Origin: Diphasiastrum complanatum
Lineage: Eukaryota > Streptophyta > Lycopodiopsida > Lycopodiales > Lycopodiaceae
Length of the DNA stretch: 64,000 nt
NCBI GenBank assembly: GCA_029204225.1
Contig: CM055101.1
Span: forward strand, 63,822,671 to 63,886,670
Direction: 5' to 3'
Shown: in pieces, positions 1 to 12,009 of the stretch
Layout of the letters: each line of letters begins with the position of its first letter
Position numbering within the stretch: position 1 is the stretch's first letter
Program-made: the position numbers and the translations under genes
Notes under the pieces: model-generated
Told to the model about the DNA's origin: nothing
Database searches by the model: none
The model's input: only the letters and a program-made list of their open reading frames with translations

Positions 1-1530
1 AAAATTGTAGAGGGCTTGATAATGGACATACAATAATTCTTAGATAAAACTATAATTCAAGGTGCTTGTTTCCGGGATAAGCAAGAAATCATATGATACA
101 ATTTTTAAACTTATCAGAGAAGCATTTAAGCAAGTTTCTATTAAGAAGGTTTGTGGATGTAAATCAATTACTGAGATGTATGATTGTATTTTATGAAATT
201 ACAATGGAAAAGTTAATAAAGCCCTTTGGTCGAGTGTCTTTCCGGAAAATAATCATAGTGCTCAAGTAAGATGAGTCAGAAATAGTTAAAGGGCACAAGA
301 TGGAGAGGGTTAGTATAACTCTCATGAACGGGACACTTGGACAATCAATCGATCAGGGGCCAGGGATTTTAACTTCAGTGTCCAGTTAGAAAATAATATC
401 TTGTGGTGGCAACTCTCCAGGTATATTTGCTCATTTAATAATGAAATATAATTGAAATTTCAAGTCAAACTAACTAGCTATATTGATTTTTGAATCTAAT
501 GGTACATTTCTGTTGATAGGTTCTGATAGAGGATCATGATATTTTATCATGGATATTATGCAAAACATCTTATCCTCGGATTATCAAAGAGCATATGGAT
601 GGTGTAAAGCTCAATGTACCTGGAAAAAGAGATTTTAATGTGGAATAGCATTTGGTAGGCGATTTGGAAATTTTGAAACCTAAGAAAAAAAATACATTTA
701 TCAAATACATAGAAACATGTCATCCAACAGACTTGTGTAGAGTTTGTTGATGTCGTATCAAAAGCATGGGGCCCAGATCACATCACACGTTACATGGTCA
801 GTTATTTTAATAAACCTTAAGTTCCTATCATTACTGATTTCAATTTTCTTTTTTCTAATTCTATATTTCACTATTATGCATCTATGACATACTCAAAGAT
901 CACACATCATTCTTTTTCAATACCTACGGGAGCATGAGTATCTGGTCATCACAAGGAATGGAGAAATCACATTGGCAAGCACGAGCAGCATTCCATCAAA
1001 ACACTCAGCATGGGAGAACGAATGAAAAAAGAAGCTACATTATTCTATTGTTTCAATGGTTTTATAGAAGCGTTCAAATTAGATAGATCACCAAATCTTC
1101 AGATTATGACAAGTTCAGAAAAGCTTGCAAATTCAAGAGAGAAGACTATCATAGTAGAAAAAGAAGAAGCTTTGTAATCATATTGATTGTATAAATACTA
1201 AATACAAGCATTTTTTTCCTCAAAAATGATGACCATGTAGTCCTTTGTTGAGTGCCATGTTTTGTGAATTCTTCGGCGGAAGTCGAAAAATATTTAGCCA
1301 CCTTGAACAAGAGACATCTTTCCATGTATTATTCCCATAAATGGCTATTTTTTTTCATCTGATTATATTGCCTCTGGTTCAGCTTCCAGCTTATTGTTGT
1401 AGAACAAGGTTGCAGCAGAACTTCTTTGGAAAAAATCTTGATCTACAAATTGATCCCATAGGTTTGATAAGATCACTGAAGAAGAGATTGATGAAACACA
1501 GGAAAGCCTCAAGTTGCATTAGTTCTGTAT
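1..1530. other. No recognisable gene; probable retroelement debris
   Basis: AT-rich sequence. Short open stretches on both strands are interrupted by stops and I recognise no domain in them. Because the minus-strand frames just to the right continue a retroelement-like region, this is most likely more of the same element, but I cannot show that. Confidence 0.35.
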
Positions 1531-1534
1531 GGGT

Positions 1535-2120
1535 TCACAGGATCCAAGCAACATGACATTCGATAGTCTTCTTCCTCAGTATCTTCCTTGATTGGATAGG
1601 CTCTCCAATTCCATATGCATCTTTTTTTGTCCTTGCATCCGGTGTTATAGCCTCATGCATTGATCCTTGATGTAGGATAGTGGTATCCATTTCTAACTTC
1701 GAAGCATTTATTAGAGCCATGTATCCCACATTCGGATTCATCAAATCCCATTTAGCGAAGGGGTCCTTTTGGTCGTCTGTACACAAGGAATTTGACAATC
1801 TTGAATCTAGTTCCCATGTCAACTTGTTTTCCTTGTTGATAGGATTGATGACATCCTCTAATGCAAGAATATTGAATAATTTTGCACCAACTCCTTTCAT
1901 TAATATAATTAGATTCATTGGTTGGTAGCGTAGTATGAATTTGCTTCAGATCTTGGGATGTATCCGCGTCAAGAAATGATGTACCAATCAGGGAAGGACC
2001 AATCATATCTATAGTGACATAGAGAGAACATCCTTCATTTCCGATTCTCATAGGCATTTTCATAGGCCTCATGATCAACATTATCATCTTCATTATAATC
2101 AAAATGTTGTTCTGCACCAT
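1535..2120 (-). pseudogene. Unidentified retroelement-like frames, broken
   Basis: Two overlapping minus-strand frames (1535-1918 and 1752-2120) encode about 120 residues each, one reading NVGYMALINASKLEMDTTIL. They lie downstream, on the minus strand, of an acidic frame and a primer-binding-like site (3417-3428), so they sit where the later gag or pol part of an LTR element would be. I see no reverse transcriptase, protease or integrase motif, so the family is not established. The change of frame between the two pieces indicates decay. Confidence 0.3.
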
Positions 2121-2149
2121 GGTGACGTTGTTTTTTTGAATTTCTCATG

Positions 2150-3120
2150 ATCATTGAATTGATTCATGGCCTCATTTTGGTCTTTTGTTCATATTGCACC
2201 TGTTGTTGATCATCCACACTTATCGTTTCAAATTGATCTTCAGTAGCAAATTGAAATTGATCTAATCTTGATAATCACCATCATTGAATTCTAGTTCTTC
2301 TTGACCATCGAATTGCTCACTTGCTTCATCTGTAGAGTCATCTTCAATGATTGGTTTGTGTTGTTCTTCGCTTTGCTGATCGTTGTTGCAATCTTCAAAG
2401 TAATGGTCAAGTTATGAAGTGTCATTGTAGTTCTGATATTGATCATAATTAGCAAACTCATCATTCTAGTCATGATACTGATTGTCATTAGTGATATCAT
2501 CACCTTGATTCCAATATTCCTCCAATCATTGTCATAACTGTCATCACAATATGACTAATTGTCATCCTCTTGTTCATAATCCCAATTTATTGGAATTGAT
2601 GTGGAATAACTGAATTTGTAATTGTGGATTGCAAACTTGGGACGAACTTTGAAATGATATGGAAACCAGATTTAGCAAGGTGCAGTTAAGCAGTGACAAT
2701 AGGCATGGGTTTTCAATTAGAGCAAATACAAATAACTTTAGAAGAGGTCAGATTTTGGATATAAAAAATACTTCTACACTGTCAATCTTATTGAGCTAAT
2801 AAATTTTTCTTTTTACAACATCAAAATCCGGGGTCACACGAAAAAGACATGAGAGTTCAAAGAATTCAAAAATTCAATGTATATAAGGACTTAGAAAAGG
2901 GGTAACGACAAATAGAAAAAGAATAAAATCAGAGGAATGATTGTAGAAGTACAGTTATTGTACTAAGCTCGGAGAACTGAGCACTTTTCATTCTTGCAGT
3001 ACTGAAATCCGAGATCATATGAAAATGTTATAAGTATGAAAAGAATGAAGAATCATATGTAATTAAAGTAACTTGGAAATAGACCTCTAAAAATAATTGG
3101 GTTTCTTGAAACATCGGTGT
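2150..3120 (-). repeat. Copy A of the acidic-frame element
   Basis: This stretch closely resembles 63080-63870 at the other end of the window, in the same orientation. Both contain ACACTGTCAATC/ACATTGTCAATC followed by a near-identical block, and a minus-strand reading rich in Asp, Glu, Asn, Gln and Tyr. In copy A the acidic frame is interrupted; fragments such as HKPIIEDDSTDEASEQFDG can be read against HEPIIEDWATDDVVESFDG in copy B. Most likely the gag-proximal internal region of one LTR-retroelement family. Confidence 0.55.
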
Positions 3121-3416
3121 GCTCATATCAAATAAGTAAGAATCGTGAAAAATGATAAAAATTTACGGTAATTTTTTTTTTTAGCACAAGGGATGAGAGA
3201 GAGTAGAGTATATTCTAGGAATATTCCAAAGAAATATTTCTCAAAATATTCTGTAGGGAGGCGTGAGCAGAGAGACTTAACTACACAAAAAATGAAGATT
3301 AAATGGTCAAAAATTGAATCAAAACTTGCTGGAAATTGAAAAAACAAAAAAACTAGAACAAAAAACTCTACCAAACTTAACAAAATCCACCAAATATGAT
3401 GGCGAAAGGATCTAAT

Positions 3417-3428
3417 GCTCTGATATTA
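3417..3428 (-). other. Degenerate primer binding site, LTR element on minus strand
   Basis: The minus strand reads TAATATCAGAGC, two changes from TGGTATCAGAGC, which is complementary to the initiator methionine tRNA 3' end and is the usual plant copia-type primer site. It lies between the LTR-like segment to the right and copy A of the acidic-frame element to the left, the expected order on the minus strand. Confidence 0.45.
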
Positions 3429-3432
3429 AAAT

Positions 3433-4170
3433 TGTCATGTGCCAACCTTAACATTAAAACATCTAATCCATTCATAAATATCAAATCACAATGGAAATAC
3501 AAGAAATCAAGAAAATAAGTCAAAAATCAAGAACATAGACAAAAGTAGCAGACCTTCACCAAAATAGGCAAAGTAAGGTATCATTATTCATGATTATTGA
3601 TCATTCAAAGGATAGGGGCCTGATTCTAGAGCATGATCATAGCTCTCATGTGATTTTAGACACATGAACCACTTTCTCCATTAATAAAGCTCTCAAAGAG
3701 AAGCTCCAAGATCTCTTAAAACTCAAAATTACAAAATGAGCAATAGCCTCCAAATTTAGCACGACCTCAACTATTTATAGTGGTCATTTGGGCCTCTTTG
3801 AGCCTTACAACCATTATTACAAGTCCGCTATTCACCAAGGTTGTTCGAGCCTCTTCATTAACAAAACCCACACAAATATGTCGTTACAATAATATATACG
3901 TCCTCAGCATCAGATTTTGTTTCCTCACCATGAAGCTCTAGCCAATGAAGGAATCTCTAAGTTTTTCTGTATCAACATTTAGGAAATCATTATTCTTATC
4001 GGGAATGTCAATAAGAAAGTGACTAATATCTTTGATGGATAATGGAGTCAAGGATGAGTGGCTCTGAGGATCAGAAGCCATGGCTTCTTCCTCGTCCGGG
4101 ATTTGAACTAACAAAAAAAATACAAATTTGATATGGTATTCAAGAAAACAACATTTCTCTTGCACACATT
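3433..4170 (-). mobile_element. Candidate 5' LTR, minus orientation
   Basis: On the minus strand this stretch ends in ACATGACA shortly before the primer-binding-like site, and carries a TATA box (CTATAAATAG at 3771-3780) about 340 bp upstream of that end, as LTR promoters do. The outer boundary near 4170 is a guess. A short minus-strand frame (3938-4165) with a possible start MASDPQSHSS lies in it; I do not recognise it. Confidence 0.35.
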
Positions 4171-4454
4171 ACATTGTGACATTGTAGAGCTTTTGAATTG
4201 CCCAAACATCCTAGTTACATCCTGTCCAATCTTTGCTTGAACTATGGAAAGAAATGGACAAGGTCAGTAAAGTGCATGAAGGACAGAGGACCTATGGAGA
4301 TCACAAGGATACTCACTACATATCTGAATCTAATATAGTGGTCATAAAATACTTTAGCATTTTGTTGGGCTATCCAGAACACATGTAGAAAAGGGCGAAA
4401 GAGAGATTTAAAGTAGCCTAAGTCCTCGGTTATTCCAAATTCTGTCAAAAAGGT

Positions 4455-4935
4455 AGTTAGGGTGCTCTTGCGGTTAGTTTCGAAAGAAGAGGCCATCTCT
4501 GAAAAATATCGGTTCTCTGTGCGATACACAAACAATGAGAAAAAGTGGCTAGTCTCAAGGCGCACAAGAGCGATATGTACGATTTCAGTAGGCTGGGATA
4601 TTGGACTTGTGTGCGCACAAAACAATAGGTCCTGGAGGACGAAAACCTGGTGTGCACAAGAGCGATATGTGCAAAAATTGAGAAACATCTCACTCTTGTG
4701 CAAAGCAGTTGTTCACGCTTTTCACCCTAGTCCTCTACGTGTGCACAAAAGCGATATACCTTATGCTAATTTCGTACATATTGCACCTCTATGACCCCAC
4801 ATAAGCTTCCCGCCCTTACCTCCTTCTGCCTGTGCACAGGAGCGATATCCCATCCATACATACTGCTCTTGTGCGAGAAAAGAGCTCATTCTTCACCTCG
4901 CCTGTGTACTCTCGCGCACAAGTCTGATATCCCAC
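4455..4935. repeat. Tandem repeat, ~90-bp unit, core GCACAAGAGCGATAT
   Basis: The core (T/C)GCACAAGAGCGATAT recurs at 4561, 4653, 4742, 4833 and, degenerate, 4915, a spacing of 92, 89, 91 and 82 bp. Between cores the sequence is poorly conserved, but reverse-complement fragments (CTCTTGTGC) also appear, so each unit may contain a short inverted pair. A 153-codon minus-strand frame runs through part of it and repeats the residues YRSCAH-like because of the DNA repeat; I do not count it as a gene. Confidence 0.7.
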
Positions 4936-5448
4936 CACCTATCCGCTATAGATATGATGAAGCAACCTAGGAGAGATTTTTTTTGTTCTGGTTTTGTCGT
5001 AGGGCCTCTCGCAATCTTGAATCCTCCAAGGCAAACGAGAAGGCGCAACTATAACAGGTGGTTGTTTGAAATAAGAAAATATCAGAGGTCGACCACCCTG
5101 TTGATACCCAAGGCCGCCTTCTACTATACGATTCGCCACATTAGTAAATTTTTTTCTCTACCTCCTCCTCTTGAACGTACAATTGTACCAGCACCTCCTC
5201 CCAAGTCTAAGGACAATAAGGACAAGCCTTAGGAGAGTTTGAGTTTCATTTGGGCCATAAGACCATGTGCTTTAAGATCTCACCATCTTCCTCATAAAAA
5301 ATCTAGACTCAACCAAAGTTTACTTTTCATGTGCTCATTTTTTTTGTCTTGACCCTCTTGGCTAGGTGCACTTTCTCTTTGCTCACTACCTTCATCTTGT
5401 TCATTGTCTCCTTCTCATATTTGTTTCCCAGATTGCAATGTTAATTGT

Positions 5449-6390
5449 GGAATCATAAGCATATATGTGAATCTGATTGTATGCTTACCTTGATGGGATT
5501 GAGAACTACTGCGTGACAAGTTAGCATCCGCTTCATCTCTTGAATGCTTTGTAGGTGCTTAGGTTTAGAGTTGAAGGTGGACAAGAAAGTCTCTATAACT
5601 TTGGTGCCATTGTCGAGGAGCAGTACCGTTATTTTTATTTTCAGCATGCTTATGATGCTTAATTGGATGGATTTTAGCTTGCATTTAGGCATTTAGGTTT
5701 TTGAATGATAGTGTTAAATTTGCATTTTTAGGTTAGTTTTGGGTTAATTTCATGATTTTGAGTGGATTTCTTGCTTGTAATCATTTGACACTGATGAACC
5801 AAGAAGGAGAGACTATACATCATTGTTAAGATGCATATAAATTTCAAGAAATCAGAAAAACATCAAAAATTGTTTATTTTCTTCACTTTGGAGACAAAAG
5901 GTGAAAAAATCGTCATCACACCTTGATAAATTTCTGTTCTCTTACAACCAACCTCTGCCTACCTATAGAAAGGACCACCCTGATGCAGTGAAGCTACAAC
6001 TTGAAGGGTGAAGGTTATTTCCCAGTCATTTTTCAGAAACTTGAGAAAAACAGCCAAAAAAAGTGAAAAAAAAACACTAAAAAAAATTCAAAACAACCTA
6101 CTATAGTTGCATTTGACATAGATCTACTTACAGAGAGGTCGTTGAAGGTTAAATCCAAAAATAAAAGGCAAAGTGAAGGGTTTTTGTGTTTCTGATCATT
6201 TTTTGAAGGGAAGCCGCAAGTTTTTCAACAAAAGTATCAGTTCTCTCTTTTAACTTTCACCCGACCTTTGCCAACTTCACTAAATAATCTTCATATTATA
6301 TCTTAAAATCGGTGATTCAAGCAAGGGTTTGTTGGAGGGTTTGCAGATATCAAGACAACCCTAATTGAATTATTCATTTATTAGAAGTTA
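5449..6390 (+). mobile_element. LTR tail, primer site and leader of a Ty3/gypsy-type element (copy 1)
   Basis: From 5449 to about 5598 the sequence matches the last part of the LTR at 6394-7032. It is followed by TTGGTGCCATTGTCGAGGAG (5601-5620), a decayed form of the TGGCGCCGTTGCCGGGG primer site typical of plant Athila/Tat-type elements. The AT-rich leader beyond it parallels the leader of copy 2 about 1.4 kb downstream (both contain GGGTGAAGGTTA at ~6007 and ~7408). No coding frame survives. Confidence 0.6.
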
Positions 6391-6393
6391 ATA

Positions 6394-7032
6394 TGTGAGA
6401 GGGATTTGGCACCCTGCTTGTGTAAGTCCAACCCGATGATCACATAATAATTTGATTAGTTAAAAGCTAATAAAAGGACTTTAGGCCTTTTTGTGAAAAT
6501 TAAATGTCGCAAGGCCTAATAGTCAAGTTAGTGAAAAAAGGGTTCCCCCCAAATTTCAAATTTCAAATAATAAGGGAGGTGGAAACTAGCCAATAGGATT
6601 TGAGGCCAAAGCCCTAAAATCCACTATATATAGTCATACTTTGTAGTTCATTTTCATGTTCATTTCAATAAAGCAAGTGGAACCTCTATCATATTGAAAT
6701 TGGATGTCCTTGCTCTTCTTTCTTGCTTCATCTCTCATGCTTTATTTGGATTTTGATAGTGTTTGGATTTGCTAATTGTTGGTATTGAATCTTATTATAC
6801 TTTTGGTGAGAGAAGAAAGAGAGAGAGAAAAGTAAGCTTGATCTTTGGTTGGATACTGTTAGTGGATCGTAGTGTTATATGTAAAATCATAAGCATGTGT
6901 ATGAATCTAAACTATGCTATTGCTCTCATGGGAATGAATCTCTGCGTGACAAGTTAAGATCTCCTTCATCCTTTGATGCTTCTATGTGCTATAGGATCTA
7001 GGGTTGAAGGTGGATAGGAAATACCCACTACA
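6394..7032 (+). mobile_element. LTR of a Ty3/gypsy-type element (copy 2)
   Basis: Begins TGTGAGAGGG and ends CACTACA. It contains a TATA-like CTATATATAG about 240 bp in and the polyadenylation-type hexamer AATAAA ~40 bp later, the order expected in an LTR. The primer-binding-like site follows within six bases. Length about 640 bp. I found no second LTR downstream, so this is the 5' end of a truncated element. Confidence 0.65.
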
Positions 7033-7037
7033 ATTTT

Positions 7038-7056
7038 GGTGCTATTGCATGGGAGC
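7038..7056 (+). other. Degenerate primer binding site of copy 2
   Basis: TGGTGCTATTGCATGGGAG aligns with the TGGCGCCGTTGCCGGGGA primer site of Athila/Tat-type Ty3/gypsy elements, with several changes. It sits immediately after the LTR end and corresponds to 5602-5620 in copy 1. Confidence 0.6.
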
Positions 7057-7960
7057 TACACCAATTTTTCATTTTCAGCATGTTTATGATCTATGGATGG
7101 ATGTTAGCTTGCATTTAGGCATCACTGTCTTGGCATAGTAGTGTTAAATTGCATTTAGGATTAATTTTGGAGAGATCTTTGCTTGATTTGTGTGGATTTC
7201 GTTGTTTGAAGTCTGTTTTGATTGTTGAGCAAGGGAGGCCAAATAGATCATCATTCCTAAGATCCATTTAGATCTGAAAAAATCAGAGAAACCACAAAAA
7301 TCCTTCATTTTCTGCTATTTTGGTGACAAAAGAGGTAAAATCTTCATCAGACACTAGTAACTAAGCAGGCAAGACCACCCTGATGCAACAAAACTACAGA
7401 TTGAAGGGTGAAGGTTACGTCCCAGCCAATTTCTAGAAATTGAAAAAAAAAATTGTCAAAAAAAGTAAAAAAACTCCTAAAATTAGAAAAATATTGAAAA
7501 TCAATCTTCGCCTAGTCCATTGTATATAGATCTAACTAGATTCACTTATGTCCAAGTCGACGAAGGTTAATTCTAAATATAGAAGACTAAGGCAACTGTT
7601 TTACTAGTTGGTGGTAACCTTTTGTAAAAAGTTTCACACCTTTTTGCAAGAATATCAATTCCCTGAGAGGAACCTTCACTAGAGTCATACTCAGTCCATC
7701 TTACTATTTCTAGTAATCAGTAACTTGGGAGAGCGCAAAGAATGAATTGCCAGTCAAGAGATTAAATTTTTACAGGGATTGATCGATATGCAGGATGAAG
7801 ACAAGACAAAGAAGAGAATTTACTATCTGTGCGACCAATACACTTCTACTTACTACTAGCAGTGATACATGGAGATATTTTTTGCATTTATGTCACCATA
7901 ACAGTGTTTTTGAAACCATTCATGTGAAGTAATTTTATGCTCACATTTTATTCAGACTGT
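7057..7960 (+). mobile_element. Non-coding leader of copy 2, then unassigned DNA
   Basis: The first ~650 bp parallel the leader after the copy 1 primer site (5621-6250), including runs of A and the words GATGCA and GGGTGAAGG. No gag frame follows; the sequence passes into the reverse-transcriptase-like region from about 7970, so the element appears truncated or interrupted there. Confidence 0.45.
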
Positions 7961-8094
7961 TTGGTGTTATAGATGAGCATTTCCATGATACATTCCTGCT
8001 ATTGCTTTTCTTTCAAACGATTTAAGGGTTTTATTTTGGAAAAATTCGGACATGTTGTATCTACGGATTGTACTATTGTTAAAATATTAATATT

Positions 8095-9285
8095 ATGCAA
8101 ATCATTAGAGAAAGGTCTAAAACATATTACACACGACAATCTAATATCAATGATGTTGCTTCTGAACTATATGATGGATGGTTTGAACTCATGAAACTAC
8201 TACCTACTCATGAACATTTAGATGAAATTACAATGAAGAAGCATGCGAATTTTTGTGAGAATGTTGCCTTAGACTATATTAGAGGACGTAATTGGCTACA
8301 TGGTAACATGGTCTCTTCATCTAAATTGAAGATTACTAATGATGAAAAACAATGTCTTACCAACTTCTTTTATGTCAACGACATTGATAAAGCACAACAC
8401 AATCTCTGCTTCATATGTATATTCTTTGTACAAAAATTAGCCATTGATAGACTAAACAGTCCAGACTTTACTCCTTTTCCCAATGATCGACATAATTTAG
8501 GCACAGAATCTTTGAGATATGTAATGGATGAACTTACCAATCTTTTACCTATAAATTTTATAGGAAATGACACTTTACCTTATCTATTATGTACTTACAA
8601 AGCCCAGAAGGAATCATTCAGATGGATCACCAAACTAGACTTGCCAAATTCCTCACAGGAGCTCTTGGTATATTGTCACCATTCCTCATGGAAGGTGCAG
8701 GTCTTAAGGCAAAGACATACAAGAGTATCTTAAATGTGGATACAACTTTATTCAGGAAATGTGAGTCATCCGTTGATTTCTACCTCAATTTATCATCACT
8801 GATTACCAACATGTAGGTTGCAAATATTTCTAAATGCTATGAAAACATACTCCTAGATGGTCCAAATGGACTACTATTATGAATAAGTCTATAACATATG
8901 CTTTTAAAAATTCTAAACATGACCAACTCAGGTATAAGTGGGTTTAGGCACATGAAGTTTTTAAATGGTCATGGTCAATGAATCGGTCAGAGGAGTGGTA
9001 CATTCTTGATAATTATGCCAATGGAATGTCTTTTTAATAGACAACTGCATCGTCAGACTAGGAAATAGAACTTGGAGACAAGTTCGTGGTATACCGATGG
9101 GCTTTTCTTGCTCACCTACTTGGTGTAATTGGTATCTATCTTTTTTTGAGGCACAATTTATAAAAAGACTAGCCAGAGTAGGGCTTGGTACTCTTATGAA
9201 TGACTTTAAACATTCACTTGGGTACGTAGATGATATTTGCTTCAAAAAGGGCCTCCCTTGCCTAAACAAGTTTGTTAATCATAAT
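8095..9285 (+). pseudogene. Penelope-like reverse transcriptase, broken
   Basis: One frame (8095-8733) contains YVNDIDKAQHNLCFICIFF and then LPYLLCTYKAQKESFRWIT, which resemble the DK..N..FIC block and the K..(K)..RWI block ahead of the palm in Penelope-like reverse transcriptases. The reading then shifts frame: 8640-8890 gives GALGILSPFLMEG and VANISKCYENILLDG (motif A region, with Asn where Asp is expected, after an in-frame stop). A third stretch from 9040 gives QVRGIPMGFSCSPTWCNWYL (motif B) and LGYVDDICF (motif C with both Asp). The order and the long B-to-C spacing fit Penelope-like or RVT-like enzymes and not the copia, gypsy or LINE enzymes elsewhere in the window. No GIY-YIG endonuclease was seen. 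A weaker 5' extension may start near 7973. At least two frameshifts and several stops, so not functional. Confidence 0.6.
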
Positions 9286-9394
9286 TAATTAGTGCTAATC
9301 AATACTACATGGCACTTTTACCTTGGGTTACCACATAGGGTGATCAAGAGTTTGTTGGGAAAGATGACGAACTGACACACACAAAGGGTGGTCT

Positions 9395-9985
9395 TATAGG
9401 CCGCAGCGGAATAGAGGCCGTCACCCCAATCAAAGCAAAACTATATAAAACAGTTTGAAAAATTGATAATGAAGGTTCTTGGATTACTTAGAGAACGGAA
9501 TGATAGAGCAAGTTCTGATTTGTTTAGATGTCAAGGTAGGTGTCATAGACAGCCATAGTAAATGCGAACAATTAGGCATCTGAGATAGCCGTGCTAATCT
9601 CTATTTCTGACAAATAGGTTCTAATAAGAAAATAAAGAGTGAGAGGCATTCAAGCATTCAACAAGAATACAACTATTACAGAAAACTAGTGGTTCTATAT
9701 GTGTTGTAATAACAATTATCAGATCATAGAACAATAGTGCAAAGCGTGTGATCCTACTTACAGAAGCTAATGAATGCCATCTTTTGAAATACTCTTGTAC
9801 TCTCTCTAAATGATCTCTAACTCTAGGAGTCAGATACTGGAAGACCGCTTTTGGTCATTTGATCTCTATGAACACATTGATCGATAATCAAAGATCAAAT
9901 ATATTTTCTTCTAATCATTCACTTGTTTATATAGCTATCAGAAATCTTGAGTTATTCTAATTACAGCATAAAATATCATTTAACA
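9395..9985 (-). mobile_element. LTR copy, minus orientation (inverted partner of 14135-14708)
   Basis: Read on the minus strand this begins TGTTAAATG near 9985 and matches the + strand of 14135-14708 over most of its length. Shared blocks are the TATA-like GCTATATA, AGATCAAATGACCAA, CTGTAAGTAGGATCAC and TTACTTAGAGAAC (the last in opposite sense here). The end near 9395 corresponds to the GGCCGT...CCCC block before the other copy's primer site. Confidence 0.65.
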
Positions 9986-9999
9986 GCTCTTGTACTTGA

Positions 10000-11117
<1,118 letters not shown>

Positions 11118-11584
11118 TTTGAATTTGTAATTTTTTTTTTTGTTTATTTAGCACAAACTCACTAATATCATTCTAGGAGATTTTAGCAATTGCCTTATTG
11201 AGTACCTCACCAAAAACATTTTAACCAGTTTTATAAAGATGTCATTTTTGTTCTAGATTTTTCGTATGACACAAAATGAAAAGTGCTCATGTAATTTATC
11301 ATTTGGTGACCTAATGGACATCTAACTTTAGGGTTTTTACAATAGTCATAATGAGTGAATTGGACCAATTAACACCCCCCGCCCCCCACAAATACTTTTC
11401 TTCAATGGATCAAGACCATTGAATGGCATTTGAGGTCATGCCTAAACAAGCTAACAAAGAATGTGGTTTTACTTAAACAAGTAAATGGTTACTTAAATAC
11501 CCTAATGTAGAAAAAGTTCAATAAATGCATTAGCTTTTGCAAACCTTCCCTTCCAGATTTGATATTTGACCATTCGCTCTAGAT

Positions 11585-12008
11585 CCATACTTCTACAAAT
11601 GATCATTAACAATGCGTCTTTGATGCATTACTTGCTCATCTCATTTGACATAGGTACACCACATTCACTTTTTTATAATAGTTTACCTACAATAAATTGC
11701 AATTACAAACTTGCAAAATTTGAGAACATGTAACTTGCAAACAATTTGCCATGCAAAATGCTAGATCGACTTCACATATATTTACCTTATTGACATGTCT
11801 ACCCTCATCACTAGATTCTTTGTGTGATGAGCTTCACAAACATACATTAATAGATTTTAATAGGTTCTTGACTTAGTTGCATGAACGTTATGGGCCTCCA
11901 ATGTTTTGGAACCATTTGAAATCTCAAAAATTTCCAATTATTGTAAAACATGGCAAGTTGAACATGTGATTCTCTTAAGCTCAAAAGATTTGACTTCATA
12001 AAAAAACA
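11585..12008. repeat. Dispersed repeat, copy 1 (partner 57584-58005)
   Basis: About 420 bp, same orientation as 57584-58005, sharing long blocks including ATGCGTCTTTGATGCATTAC, GACATAGGTACACC and AAACATGGCAAGTTGAACAT. No coding potential. The similarity stops exactly where the LINE fragment begins (~12010). Confidence 0.8.
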
Positions 12009-12009
12009 A

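Noticed and set aside
1341-1556. 71-codon + strand frame
   Set aside because: No recognisable domain, and the better-supported frames in the area are on the opposite strand.
4242-4703. 153-codon minus-strand frame over the ~90-bp repeat
   Set aside because: Its length comes partly from the tandem repeat and it has no domain or homologue I recognise.
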